From the NCBI GenBank assembly GCA_022315425.1, contig JAIUPT010000036.1:62001-126000 (forward strand): a DNA stretch of 64,000 nt, in the 5' to 3' direction. Of the stretch, positions 22,951 through 34,401 are shown piece by piece (position 1 is the first letter of the stretch; every line of letters starts with the position of its first letter). The translations under genes and the position numbers were made by a program. This DNA is from Pseudevernia furfuracea. Its lineage: Eukaryota > Ascomycota > Lecanoromycetes > Lecanorales > Parmeliaceae. The notes beneath the pieces were generated by a model. The model saw nothing but the letters and a program-made list of their open reading frames with translations. It searched no databases and was not told the origin of the DNA.

Positions 22951-23490
22951 AGTACTACTCAGGAGTGTTGCTAGCTAGAATAATAACTAGAATAGTGATG
23001 TTAAGAGCACTGCTGGCTAGAATAATAACTAGAATAGTGATGCTAAGAGCACTGCTGACTAGAATAATGATGCTAAGAGTACTGCTAACTAGAATAATGA
23101 TGCTGAGAGTACTGCTGAGAGTACTGCTGAGTGTCGCATTGAGTGTCGCATTGAGTGTCGCATTGAGTGTCGCATTGAGTGTCGCATTGAGTGCTTTCAG
23201 CATCACTATTCTAGTCAGCAGTACTTATGATTCTAGCCAGCAGTACCCCCAGCATCACTATTCTAGCCAACAATACTCATTATTCTAGCCAGTAGTACTC
23301 CCAGCATCACTATTCTAGCCAGCAGTACTTATTGTTTAGCCAGCAATACTTTTAGCATTACTATTCTAGCCAGCAGTACTCATGATTTTAGTCAACAGTA
23401 CTCCCAGCGTTATTATTCTAGCCAGCAGTACTCTTAGCATCACTACTCTAGTCATCATTCTAGTCAGCAGTGCTTTCAACAGTGCTTTTA
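22951..23490. repeat. inverted minisatellite arrays (palindrome)
   Basis: Left arm 22955-23120: tandem units built on GCTGACTAGAATAATGATGC and variants. Right arm 23199-23490: at least eight units built on the complementary GCATCACTATTCTAGCCAGC. The arms can pair into a long hairpin with the 12-bp array at its tip. ORFs reading through this array are repeats of Leu/Ile/Arg and are not genes. Confidence 0.75.
23129..23188 (+). repeat. five perfect tandem copies of a 12-bp unit
   Basis: The unit GAGTGTCGCATT is repeated five times without change from 23129 to 23188 and sits at the centre of the palindrome. Perfect identity indicates recent expansion compared with the diverged arms. Confidence 0.9.
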
Positions 23491-23822
23491 ATAGTGCTCC
23501 CAACAAAATTCTTATCTTATCCGCCTGCATATCCCATAAGATGTATCTCACTTTGATACCATCTCATACCTTTATAAAGATATAATATCTAACCCTCTCA
23601 ATCTCATAAAATGTGGCAAACAGCCCTACTAGCTAGTGGCTTGGCACGGCACTCACATACATGTATTCTACCTTCCTACATAGACACTCCTCAGTCCACT
23701 CAATATCAGTCGTTTCAGACCCCATTATTCAAAGATATAATATCTAACCCTCTCAATCTCATACCATGATATGACATGGAACCAGATATCTCGTGGGATA
23801 TATTATATCTTTCCGGCCAGTA

Positions 23823-25167
23823 CTCTTTGTCTTTTCATCTTCTCAACCTACTTCTCTCTTCTTACTACTATTCTTAAAAACTTATTGTTAGCAGCGGGCT
23901 CATAGAGATAGCTGTCGCATGGAGCCCGAGGATTGCCGAGCGTAAGCGAATCGCTTGGAGCGGACTCTTGGCGTGAGAAGCTCCATGCCCCCGAGTTTCT
24001 GATTTTCCTTCCTTAAGAATTAGTCTTACTATTAGATATACTATACGCAATATATATATATCTCTTCGCTAAGTTCACATTGCTACACAACCCTAGCCTG
24101 TCTTATATTATATAAGTCAGTCTAACACTTATCTTACTCGTTTTACGCATAGATAATCGTTCTGATTATTATTTACGATAGCTTATTATAAAGTACTATT
24201 ATATACTTAAAATTAAGATATAAATTCGTCTTACGTCTCTTTCTTTACACGACCGTCGACGCGGCTCCTAGGATATGGGCTCTAGAGATGGCGTAGGTGC
24301 TGGAGACTACGCTCGGGGCAAGCCTGGCTACGAAGAGAGTTCAGCTTCTAGAGCGTAGACAGCGAAGCTGAGTGTTGCTCCTTCAAGATCCTTCGTAATT
24401 ACCAGTCTTCCGCAGAATTCTCAATCCAAAGCTCCCGGAAGGCTATAATAGAGACTTGATCTCACTTCTTAAACAATCACAGAAATCAAAATCTCGCCAA
24501 CTCAGGTATCTAGGCGTCCTTCATTGACCAGTCATCAGATACAAATCAATTATTACTCATATCAGGTTCCATCTATAAACAAAACTGACGAGTTTATAAA
24601 AGTAATGATATTACCACATTTTCGCAAATTCTCCAAAATGTCTCCAGATAGCTATTAACTCTGTTCCACTTAGAAAGAAAAGAAATCAAGTGCGTTGCAG
24701 AAAGTCTTAGTATATTCGATCTGACTCCGTATCAATACGTAGGCTTTAAATCATTCGGATACGCTCCTCCAACTCCTCGCGTCAACAACTAATCGCATCG
24801 GATCATTCAGTAATAGCTCAGGAACACTAGACCCCCACTGCGTCTTCCAAAGATTCGCGGGGAAACCAAGACCTGTGCCAGATTGATCCGGAGTTTAAAG
24901 CGGTGATAGCATGTCTGTGAGCACGCTTCGAATTGGGTTGTCCAAAGCAAAGGTGATGGTAGCGGGCACCTTGCTGGTCTTCGGTCAATTTGAACAAGTA
25001 CAGATCGACTGCGCCGCCTCCAAACAAGTGTAAAGACACTTTCCGCATCCAGTCGATGGTCATATATCAACGGTAGTGCTACCATGGTATGATCGTCAAG
25101 TCACTCGCTCCTAATCCGTCATTTCCGGAAAGTTTCTGTCGTCGATAATGGGGGACCAGCCATTGTG
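23823..25167. other. AT-rich intergenic stretch, old repeat debris
   Basis: Composition is AT-rich with TA-rich patches (24020-24240). A short inverted repeat (GCATGGAGC at about 23918 and its complement GCTCCATGC at about 23982) could form a hairpin. A 78-codon minus-strand ORF (25063-24827) has protein-like composition but no recognised family. No complete gene or element is evident. Confidence 0.4.
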
Positions 25168-27130
25168 CTAAGACATGTCGGACCGAGACTTATCTTTATT
25201 TCTGCGCTGTGGTCCGAACAGGCTGGGGAGGATCGTACGTGACCGCTTTCTAAGCTTGTTCCAATCAACGAACATAAACACTAGAGATATCGCAAATATC
25301 GGGATTCCCATTATGAAGAAAACCCAGACACTCAAGTGTCCCTGACCAAGCTCCTTAACATTCATACCCATGAAAGACGTAGCAAAAGAAAGAGGAACGT
25401 ACACGGACGCCAGAAGAGTGAATTTGAAGAAGTCTTTGGCCTGTTGAATCCCTCGGCGTGCCTCAGAAATACTAGCAATGCTCATTGCCATCGTCACTGC
25501 GCGCTCTCCTTGGCTGCGTAGAGACTCGGATTTTCTATGCAAATATTCTAAGTCTAATTCGAGCTGTAGAGCTGCTTTCTCCGCGATTTCTTGGTATCTG
25601 GGGGTGGAGCTACGCGGCCATGCATCCCCACCGCCCCGTCTCGCCACGAACATCCTAATCTCATTGATGCGTTCGATGTGTTTTTCGAGTACACGCCGGC
25701 TGTGGAATAAGCTGGCTTGCGACAACTCAGTCGACATCTTTGCGTGAGTCATGTTCTCCAATCGTTGAGACTCTTTATCCAGCTTGTTACCTATCATGTT
25801 GAGGAATTCGACCTCGGACGAGGCGAAGAAATGGAACACCTCACACAGAGCGTAGAATGGATCCTCTGCCATCACATTCAGGTCCAGCATGCGGCCATAT
25901 CTAAGATGAAGGCGGCATGCAGTTTGAGGAAGCCAGAGACTCTTGTCAACACCAATGCCATCCGCATCTTCTTCCCACAGAGCCGGCGTTAGGGCGATTT
26001 TGTCCTTGTGCTGTAGCACAGGGATGAAGTTGGTATGGAGAATGCTCGACTGAGAAGGGTGAATCGGCTGTGACCAAGGACCTTTGGGGCTCAAACTCAA
26101 GTCTTGGCCGCAATCTAGCCATACAATCACTATCATTTTGTCTCAGCAAAGTGATGGATAAGGGTAATTGACGAAGACATACAAAGCCATTGTCTCTGCT
26201 TCCCTGCCGTCTCGTTATCGTTCTCCAGCTCCACGTAGTGCAAAGTCATGTTCTGCTCGATTGTGAAATGTTCTTCATCGAATAGCTCATATTCGCGGAC
26301 TACAGAATGGCCAGATTTCCAGCCTTGCCGCTGACGCAGATTGTGCTTGTACTGATCCATTGCTGCAGCTGCATCGAGTCTCAATTTCTCAATCTTCAAC
26401 ATGTTTTCTGCGAGCTGGCTGGTGGCACGCGCTCCAATGGAGGTAAAGCGTAGCTGAAATACATTTCGACTTGAAGACGGAAGTGTTGGTGCATCGAATT
26501 GCTGGATAGCTGAGTTAGGTATGATGCCATCGAGATGTCTTCGAAGAAACTCAGGCTCTATCTGATACTTGGAACCGAGTTCATCCAGCCATTCTGGTGA
26601 TGGGTATCCTCGTAAAAACAAAATCTCTCCGACTGCGCTGGGATGAACTTCATCTTGTCCTCGCAATTCGTTTGCACCTGGACCTGTTGGGGAAGCCAGA
26701 TCGTTTCTGCTAGTTGATTCTAGGAGACATTGATGAACGAAAGGGCTGTTCGCTTGGGATAAGCCGCCTAGTAAGCCACCAGGTCCCTGAGAAACTCTAT
26801 AAGACGCATTGTTAAGAAATTTAGCCAGGGAGTCAAACTGTTCTCCTGAGTAGAACGAGTCATTGACGGATATTTTAGAATATTTAAGCACAGTTTGCGC
26901 ATAGCTTTGACGTGTGGCTTTACATGACTTGTAAGCATGAGGAATTTCGCCCAAGTGAGAACATGTATAATTTTACGATAGAGCTTACAATTATTCTGTC
27001 GATCCCAACTTTGGTCTGATGGGGGTTCCTCGTTTGACCCTACTCCAGCGGACGAAGACCTGCGGTGCGACCCCGATGGTGCTGGAAAGTTCAGGTGACT
27101 GAGGGCTATAGGTGCTTGATCCGAGCTCAT
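25168..27130 (-). CDS. CorA-like divalent cation transporter domain protein
   Basis: Three exons, 27130-26989, 26917-26183 and 26129-25168, give 612 aa. The large N-terminal part (about 480 residues) is soluble and contains long charged helices. The C-terminus has two membrane helices: the first, in FTLLASVYVPLSFATSF, ends in the MGMN sequence that is the CorA family signature; the second is VFFIMGIPIFAISLVFMFV. A basic tail follows. CorA proteins are pentameric Mg2+ channels; fungi have many divergent members, often plasma-membrane, with unproven substrates. The exon 1/2 join (donor GTAAGC at 26988, acceptor TAAAG) is the one that keeps the frame, but it is less certain than the second join, which restores QWLLIVWLDCG. 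The N-terminal tail is Ser/Pro-rich. Confidence 0.85.
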
Positions 27131-27467
27131 TTTGGAAAAGTTGGAAGAGAAACAGTTGTCAATCCATTGAGGTCACACAGAAATGTGGACATTGGAGCGA
27201 AGCTTAGAGCAGAGCGCTTCAGCGGCATTGGGTGTAGTGGGTGGCATAGAACACAGCCCTCCCGAGGTAGCTCTGTAATATCAGAAGCTACTCGTGACGA
27301 GTTGTTCACTCGGGTAGCTCGCCAAGAGCCAAAATCGAGCTAGTCAACTGTAGATAGCATACATACTATAAAGTAGAAAAGATCCCATAAAGTATAGCCG
27401 GGTTATTGCCCAGTATCCTATTTTCCTTTCTCTTTTGAGCTGTGCTTGTATAGACGGCGCTTGCACA
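27131..27467. promoter_or_regulatory. divergent promoter region, CorA-like gene and ketosamine kinase
   Basis: The 337 bp between two head-to-head start codons must hold both promoters. No ORF of note and no element that I can name. Confidence 0.45.
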
Positions 27468-28610
27468 ATGAGAAGCGCATTTCCCTTGGACCAAGCTATT
27501 CTTCGAGGTGATGTTTGCTGTCTTCTCTCCTCCGTCACTATTCTTTGTCTTCTTTAGCGCCAATAACTCACATATGAGTCCATTTCACAGCTCTTCCGAG
27601 TCAGACGACTGTTCTGTCCGTGGAACAGCTCAACAGCTATGCTTGGACCAGCACCGCCTGCATCCGCACCCGACAGAACAATAGCTGTCGCAGGTGGTTC
27701 TTCAAGGCAAGATGCTGCGCCCTTTGCTGCATCTGGACCGTTGGTTGATTTTGCGTGCTAGATGGTCGAGCCGGCCACCGGCAGACAAATGGTAGAAGGA
27801 GAGTTCGAAACAATGTCTTTGTTCTACAGCACGGTGCCGGCTCTCGTGCCTAAACCTCAAGCCTGGGGCAAAATGCAAGATGGTTCTGGGAGACACTTCT
27901 ACATCTGCGAATTCTTGGATCTAGATAATTTGCTCCCGGACCCAACAGTATTCTGCTCGCTTCTGGCTCAAGCACATCGTCGAAGCAAGTCACCGACGGG
28001 CATGTTTGGCTTTCATGTGTCAACGTGCCATGGTAGGATTCCTCAGCCTGTAGACTGGGACCCAAGCTGGCAATCTTTCTTCACGAAGCTCCTTCGACAT
28101 TGGTTCAAGGCCGATTTCGAGCTCAATGGCGCGTGGCCAGCGTTTGAAGAAGCCAAGGAGCAAATGCTTTCGAATGTCATTCCCAAGTTATTAGGGTCTT
28201 TGAAGGACAAAACGCACGTGGTTGAACCAGTATTGATCCACGGAGACCTGGGACACCACAATGTTTGCCATGCAGGCGGCGGCATCTACATTTACGATGC
28301 CGAAGCCTACTATGCACACCATGAAATGGAATTAGGTATATGGCGTTGGACGGACAACAAGTTAAGCGGAAGCGCGTATCTGGACAGTTATCTGCAACAA
28401 TTCCCAGCTAGCGAGCCTGTAGAACAATTTGACGACCGAAACAGGCTATACTGCGCTAAATTCTACATGAGTCAGACCGCACACTTCCGTGGGTTGTCAC
28501 TGAGACAAACGTGCTGAACATTATCCAATCAATCGCTGGACTTCTGCTAATTCATAGGCAGCTGTTACGAAGATATGCGATACCTTGTCAAAAAGTATGC
28601 CGCTACTTAA
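27468..28610 (+). CDS. fructosamine/ketosamine-3-kinase family protein
   Basis: Four exons, 27468-27507, 27591-27706, 27762-28510 and 28562-28610, give 317 aa. The family phosphorylates ketosamines on glycated proteins, which triggers their deglycation. Visible features: LDQAILRALP at the N-terminus, MVEGEFETMSLFYSTVP...VPKPQAWG, the catalytic loop HGDLGHHNV (usual form HGDLWxxN), YIYDAEAYYAHHEMELG as the metal-binding Asp-containing strand, SEPVEQFDDRNRLY, and the end CYEDMRYLVKKY. Intron 2 (27707-27761) begins with GC rather than GT (AAG/GCAAGA), a minor but known splice type; without it the conserved N-terminus cannot be joined. The small first exon is a prediction from family similarity. 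Active-site residues are all present, so the protein is probably active, but the substrate is not known. Confidence 0.85.
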
Positions 28611-28728
28611 ATCCTTGCCATGTTAGAATTCGATGCTTTTGCGGCATTCAAAGGGTGACACTAGTCGAGAATATCCAGAACTGTTTTAGCACAAATAAAC
28701 TTTGAAGCTGGCCATAGAAATTGATGCA

Positions 28729-31700
28729 TTATCTGTGGTTGTAGGTGATCAACTTGGTAAAGTCTTCGGCTTCCAAATTTGATGTGCTGGGTAAACCTCC
28801 AGGTGCAATCTCTTGGTACAGCACCCTGGCTTCTTGAAGCTTTTCTTGTGACAATGCTTCCTCTTCGACAAGATGATGTAAATGAGACAGCTGTAGAGTG
28901 GCTCGGCCCAACTCTGCGCCATAGAATGTTCGATCGGCAAAATTTTGGATTACCAAGTCTAACGTTTTCCTAATAACACTGAGTCAGACTCCAATTTTCA
29001 ACTCTTGTCACTGAATAGAAACCTACTTGGCTACTGGATACTGCTGATATCGTATCATATGGCACCCAACTTTGTATGCAACATCGCCAGTGGCGCGATG
29101 GAAGTCTCCTACTGTAGCGCGAACTTGAGCTAAGGCTCTTTGATGATAATCGAAGCTATCGGTCAGCAGACCTTGACTTTCAAGTACGTTGCCTATTGCA
29201 TATAGCAGCACTCCAGTCCTTCGCGGCGGGGTCTTAGCATTGAGTACGAAGTAAAACAACAGCTTTAGAAACCACTCACCTGTGTGACTGATTATCGTTC
29301 TTCTTTAATCTTTCCTCGCGGACCTTCAACGCCCCAAGTAGAAGATTGGCGGCCTTCTCGTTGTCACCTTGTACCCATGCGATGACGCCAAGATGATAGA
29401 CCGGAGACCAGTTGTCGAACTCTGTAAATCCCGGAAGAGCTTCGCGAATCTCTTTAGACTTCTTCAGCAGATGTACAGCTTTCGAATAGATTCCATTCTG
29501 GGCATATGCCGTGCCAAGATCGTTGTATGCAGTTGCCAAATATGCGGTAGGCCGAGAATCTCGCTGATAGAGCTGCTCATGTTTTTCGAGACAGAGGTTG
29601 GCATACCTTAAGCTTGAGATACCTTGATTTGAGGTCCTGGTGATGGCGCAATTGGCATTGTATACGAGGGCTAATAGAAGGGTGACATCTTCAGTTGATT
29701 TCTCGCAAAGCTCTTGGGCTAGTTCAAGCAGTGGTCCAGACTCTCGCGGTCTCGAACGCTCATATTTATACCTAGAAATGTCAACACTGAATCGCTCTGA
29801 TTATTGCAGGTGTTATTACTAGCTAGCTTCTAAAAGCAGATGAGCAAATTCCTTCTGTGCCTTTGGTGATAAGGCTTTGTCCCAGACAACGTTGCCGTAT
29901 CGCTCGTGCAGATGTGAAATGTGAGGGAACGCCATCTCGCAAGCTACCCAACGGCCCGTACGATGAGCTCTTCCCACAGCTCCTTCATCACTATTGAAGA
30001 TGTATGGCCATAGGCGCGATACCATTTTCACCACGTGAGAGAAAATCTCGGGAAAATCGCAGCACTCCTGGCTGCGTAGGACTGTAACATCTTGCACAAG
30101 TCGGTGTATTCGCAAGCTTCCATCACGATCAGGTGTTCCAACATAGCGTACCATGCAAGCTTCGAGAAGCTTCAATCGCGCATCATAGTAATCATTCTGA
30201 TTCGAGGGATAACTCGGTATGCCCACGCATAACAGTGTACCGGTATTTATATCAGAGAAGAAGAGTTGAGGCTCGATCCGGTCTGGAGCTAGCAAAGAGA
30301 TGACTGTAAGCAGAGCGAATGATTCTTGGGTCAGTGATTCCAAAGCCCATACTGAAGCTATAGTGTGTTCGTATCGTTTTCGGAAATGAGGACTATCATG
30401 AGCATGGATGTCCAAGCTGTGGAAGCGTGACTTCTGATTAGGCTTCTTGTACTCGGTGAGGAACTCGCGGAAACTTAGACGCTTCTTGCGCATAATGGCA
30501 GCCATTTGGGTTATTGCTAGAGGGATCCCATCCAGGCACTTAGCGATCTCGATCGAGTATTTCAGATTCTCTGCAGTGTCCGAATTAGGAACAAGCCGTC
30601 TCAAGAACCTTGCAGAATCTTCAACTGATAGCGTGTCAACTTCATGACTATTATCTCGAGCGTATGGCAGAGATGAGTCATTTGCTAAAATATCACGACA
30701 GGTGACAAGCACGGACCCTTGTCCCTCAGTAGGCCAGAAGTCAAACAGTACCTCCGACTGGTCAGCATTATCAAACAGCATCAGCCAGTTTACGATCTTG
30801 AAGCCAGCTTGTGGGGTCTCAGGGGCGAACGATGGGTTGACTGGATTTTCTAGCCATTTCATGACGTATTCACGGCTTATTGTTGGATCATTCTGACTGC
30901 CTGTAGACTCCAAGCCCAGTGCTACAGACAGTCTACTGAAGTCGCTCTCAAGCGAAGCGACAGAGGAAGCATTCATGATGAATATGCCCTCGAAGCTTGA
31001 CTTTCGAGAGAGAGCATATTCGAGCGCCGCTTCCGTCTTTCCTATGCCACCAAGGCCATGCAAAAATAGCATTCTCAGGTTCGGACTATTGGACGGAGAC
31101 CCTGCAGCGCGTAAAGGTGGGAGTAAAGCATTGTCCATGATACGAGTAATATCATCGCGTGGAAAGAAATTGTGATCATGACGGTAGTCTCGAGTAAAAT
31201 GGCAGGGTAGCCGGAGGTTCTGAGGTCTAGGAACAAGATTCGCAATTTCCATTGCATTTGCACTTGGAATACCGGACGGTCCGGAGGAAACTGCAGGCGA
31301 CGTGTTGGCATCTCTGGTAGCTGATAGGCTGGACCGTGTCGGCGTCAATGGTAGTTGGACCTCATCTGCTGTTGAGGAAGTTGGAGTAAGTTGTACCGCT
31401 GAAGATTGTAGCGCGTCACCTCTTTGTTCTATGTCGTTGTCAAACACCAAGTTCCTTAATGCGTAGAACCTCAAATAGTTTACCATTAAGATTAAGGCCA
31501 CTTAACGATGACGAGACGCGCTCGTTGATAGTAGGTGGACTTAATCCGGAATTTCCTACACTCGAGTTTCGGGCTATCTGTTGAATCAGAAAAGGCACTT
31601 CATCGTGTGGCGGTTGATAGTATCTTGCCTTGGTGCATTTTTGCTCCCTTTAGGTGCGAAGCTCTGTCGACTGCTTCTGAGATAAATGTTGATACATCTC

Positions 31701-32696
31701 CAAGAAATTTGGATGGAACATCAGGGTCTAGGACACGTTTCAGTTCCACATCAATGCCACGAAATTGTTCCTTTGGAGAACGCGTGGTTGCAAATCTTTG
31801 GTCGACAGCCTGTATCCATGGTGTCTTAGCTCCAGCAACGTTGAAGAAGATACAAGCAACATACGATCGCAGACTGTCGTGAAGTTTGGTAGAAGCTTTC
31901 ACGGGAGAGCTTGATAGCTACTGTCTCGTATCCGGACAAGATCGGAATGTCCAAATGGAGCTCTTCGAAAGCCAAAGATACTAGGAGGAGCGCATAGAGC
32001 TCATCCATAGACAAAGTCCGTACTGTGACAGCTTTCAGTTCAAATCTTAGGATTAGACTAAAAAGATCCCAGGTAGCCTGAGAACCATCAATGAGGTGGG
32101 GTGTTGCGATGAATATTATACCAGCTACAGCATCGAGCAAGGATTTGAATCTATTGCTTCGATGTGCTTGCAGGAGTGCCTAAGAGTCAATAAGTTCCCA
32201 TGCCAGCTGAAAGCTCAATAGATTCTTATTACTTCCTTGAGGAGGATGCCTCCTAGACTTTCGCAAAGGAAAAATAATGGGCCAGATCGATACTACCGAT
32301 CATGTCAATGACTGTCAGGACCCAATTACAGTACTGCCGACGAGAACCACCTTTTCCTGAACATCGGGTCTGCAGAGGGTCTCTAGGAGTGGGAAACATC
32401 TCGAGAGAAGATCTCCCCACCGGAAATCTGTATTGAGCCTAAGATTATGTTTAAATTGCAAAAGACGAGCGTTGCCGGTTGCGATTAGAGGTAGAAGTGA
32501 GGGCAGAGTCGAAGAAGTACTGGGTCTAGCGAATCTGCCATAGCTGATGTTTGGAATGAAAATGATTCTACAGTTCCCGAAGTATTAGCTGTTAGAGTCG
32601 ATGCGCAAGGAAGCTGAACATGAGAGTGGAGCCTTACGTTGCGACCGGACCATCGTCAACCCTCTTCGAGCCGAGCTCCTCAAGGCATGTCTTCAT
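28729..32696 (-). pseudogene. lipase-like / NB-ARC / TPR (NLR-like) gene with probable nonsense codon
   Basis: A fungal NLR-type receptor architecture. Exons 32696-32638, 32567-32351, 32292-32233, 32179-31865 and 31809 to about 31600 encode an alpha/beta-hydrolase domain: the nucleophile motif is CESLGG, then GIIFIATPH and PILSGYETVAIKL. A large exon (31501-29820) encodes NB-ARC: Walker A GLGGIGKTEAALEYAL, Walker B-like WLMLFDNAD, VLVTCRD (RNBS-B), GIPLAI (GLPL). Exons 29771-29280, 29218-29027 and 28969-28729 encode tetratricopeptide repeats (YNDLGTAYAQNGIYSKAVHL). The NB-ARC exon ends in an in-frame TAG at a splice site, where related proteins have Trp before YxYE; TGG to TAG is one transition. 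If so, the TPR half is not translated. The lipase/NB-ARC join (31502-31620) is unresolved and may use a GC donor, so two genes remain possible. Confidence 0.75.
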
Positions 32697-33083
32697 GGTG
32701 TATCGTCAATCAGCCTTGGTGACGCGTCTCGGGAATAGAGGTGCAATGCACAGCAAAAGCTAGCATACATGGGGCAAAAGATACTACGACATGCTTAAAA
32801 CGGCATTGCTGGTTGCTTGCGGGGCATACTCGTATTCCCTGGGATATGCAATGCCCTGGGATATGCAATCTTTCTTTCCACATCTACAATTCTAGAATTG
32901 GGAAAAAATCAAAGTTGAAGCGTAGAGTGCGACTTCCAAAACTTCAAGAATTTTTAAATCTATAGTGTATTGATAAAGTTAGATAATGACTGAATTATAT
33001 ATTGTCTTGACGAGTTGGGGGGGGGGAGTTGGGGGGTAACCCTAGCCCTAGGTAGATCTTGCGGGGGTCAAAAGATTGCATAT

Positions 33084-33217
33084 TGTTGAATAAAGAGGGT
33101 CTAGACGACTGATATTGAGTGAACTAAGAAGTGTCTATGTAGGAAGATAGAATACATGTATATGTGCGAAGTGTCAAGCCACTAATATCGTAGAGCTGTT
33201 TGCCACTATTTCTAACA
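33084..33217 (+). repeat. 5' LTR of the short element
   Basis: 134 bp, TG...CA ends. Nearly identical to the copy at 34269; differences are mainly A/G transitions plus a 1-bp net length difference and a small change around 33154. Confidence 0.85.
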
Positions 33218-33803
33218 CTCCCTCTCAAACAGCATCTAGTCACATCACCAGTGACGACAGCAACATCAAAATCGCATGAGAATATGACTCGAAGGTAGTA
33301 ACTGTGTAGACGATCTTTCGGAGCCGTCAATGATGAGAATTGATGAAGTGGTTGTCGAGACAGAGACTCCTGAGTTCTGAGCTGAAGAATTTGATATCAG
33401 GGCGTATGCAGAATAGTGAGATAGAGGGCTTATCGATAAGCCTAATGTCATCTCTGAAGGATTTGAGCGATTTCGAAGGTATCAGACGAGTATTCTGCAC
33501 GGTGACTCCCCCTGCTCCAGAATGCTTAGTTCAATGACTCCCTCTGCTTCCTCTACTCCAGAGTGCTCAGTTCATGACTCCCCCTGCTCAGATATCACTC
33601 CCCCTGACTGAGTACCCAGGGTATTTCAGAGTCGTACACCACCGAGGAAAGAATCGAAGAAATTCAAATCGTATGCATGTGTGTTATCCTCCTCAACACC
33701 ATGGCAGCCTGGCTTGAAGTCATGCACTGTAGAATTGCCCTGTGCATCCCAAGCTCTTGCCATTCCCGTAGAGAGTAATGTATGAATCGAATGTGCCATT
33801 TTG

Positions 33804-33918
33804 TAGCAGGCTCACTATGTGTGTTGCCGAAATACTCAGTGAAGAGATCGTACATTGACTGCCTTTGTAGCAGGCTCACTATTCGGTGTTCAGGTTGCCA
33901 TTATAGCAGGCTCACTAT
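33804..33918 (+). repeat. threefold 17-bp repeat inside the LTR element
   Basis: The word TGTAGCAGGCTCACTAT occurs at 33804-33820 and 33866-33882, and with one change at 33902-33918. It lies in noncoding interior DNA. A further pair, TTAGTAGCACTCCTCC, occurs at about 34104 and 34171. Confidence 0.8.
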
Positions 33919-34268
33919 TTGAAGATGATGATGATGATTCGTGCTGCCCCCTGCCTAACAGCGAGCTTTCGTGGTGAGCGAGGAAGTATCTGTGTCTGAT
34001 GTTTGCTCCCAAAGATGCCATTACCACATGCAGGCTTCGCCAACCTTAGTTGACAAGGAAGGATCTGATTTACTCCCTTTTGACCTTCTCAACTCGCGTC
34101 GATTAGTAGCACTCCTCCTTCGGTCGACGGTCGGATAGTCGGTAATGCCTAGCAGGCCAGATATGTGTCAGTTAGTAGCACTCCTCCCTCGGCTGACGGA
34201 TAACGTGTTCGATCTGTACGGCACGGAGTCACTCCCTGGAAGCTGGTAAGGCAACCGGGCTCATAACC

Positions 34269-34401
34269 TGTTGAATAAAGAGGGTCTAGACGACTGATAT
34301 TGAGTGGACTAAGGAGTGTCTATGTAGGAAGGTAGAATACATGAAGTGTGCGGAGTGCCAAGCCACTAGTATCGTAGGGCTGTTTGCCACTATTTCTAAC
34401 A
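34269..34401 (+). repeat. 3' LTR of the short element
   Basis: 133 bp, direct repeat of 33084-33217, followed at once by the CATAT duplication. Confidence 0.85.

Larger units (their letters stand above)
22849..23820. mobile_element. TA-flanked TIR element with palindromic minisatellite core
   Basis: The ends are exact inverted copies: CTGGCCGGAAAG at 22849-22860 and its complement at 23809-23820, each flanked outside by TA, as expected for a Tc1/mariner-type target duplication. Subterminal regions repeat TGGGATAT-type words in inverse orientation. The interior is noncoding: two arrays of about 30-43-bp units in opposite orientation around a 12-bp tandem repeat, then a duplicated 27-bp block at about 23580 and 23737. 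No transposase ORF exists, so it would be non-autonomous (MITE-like, unusually long at 972 bp). Confidence 0.65.
33084..34401. mobile_element. short non-autonomous LTR retroelement with CATAT target duplication
   Basis: Two direct LTRs (33084-33217 and 34269-34401; TGTTGAATAA...TTCTAACA) flank about 1.05 kb. The 5-bp target duplication CATAT is exact at 33079-33083 and 34402-34406. No gag or pol ORF is present: the inside is noncoding and includes repeated ACTCCCCCTG-type words and a threefold 17-bp repeat. LTRs with TG...CA ends and a 5-bp duplication are standard for retrovirus-like integration; Copia or Gypsy origin cannot be told. Confidence 0.85.

Noticed and set aside
22965..23551. ORFs of 60-107 codons rich in Leu/Ile/Arg in the minisatellite
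   Set aside because: They are translations of a tandem repeat, found on both strands, with no start context or family.
22849..23820. CRISPR-like repeat array
   Set aside because: Repeats are variable, not separated by unique spacers, occur in both orientations and lie in a fungal genome.
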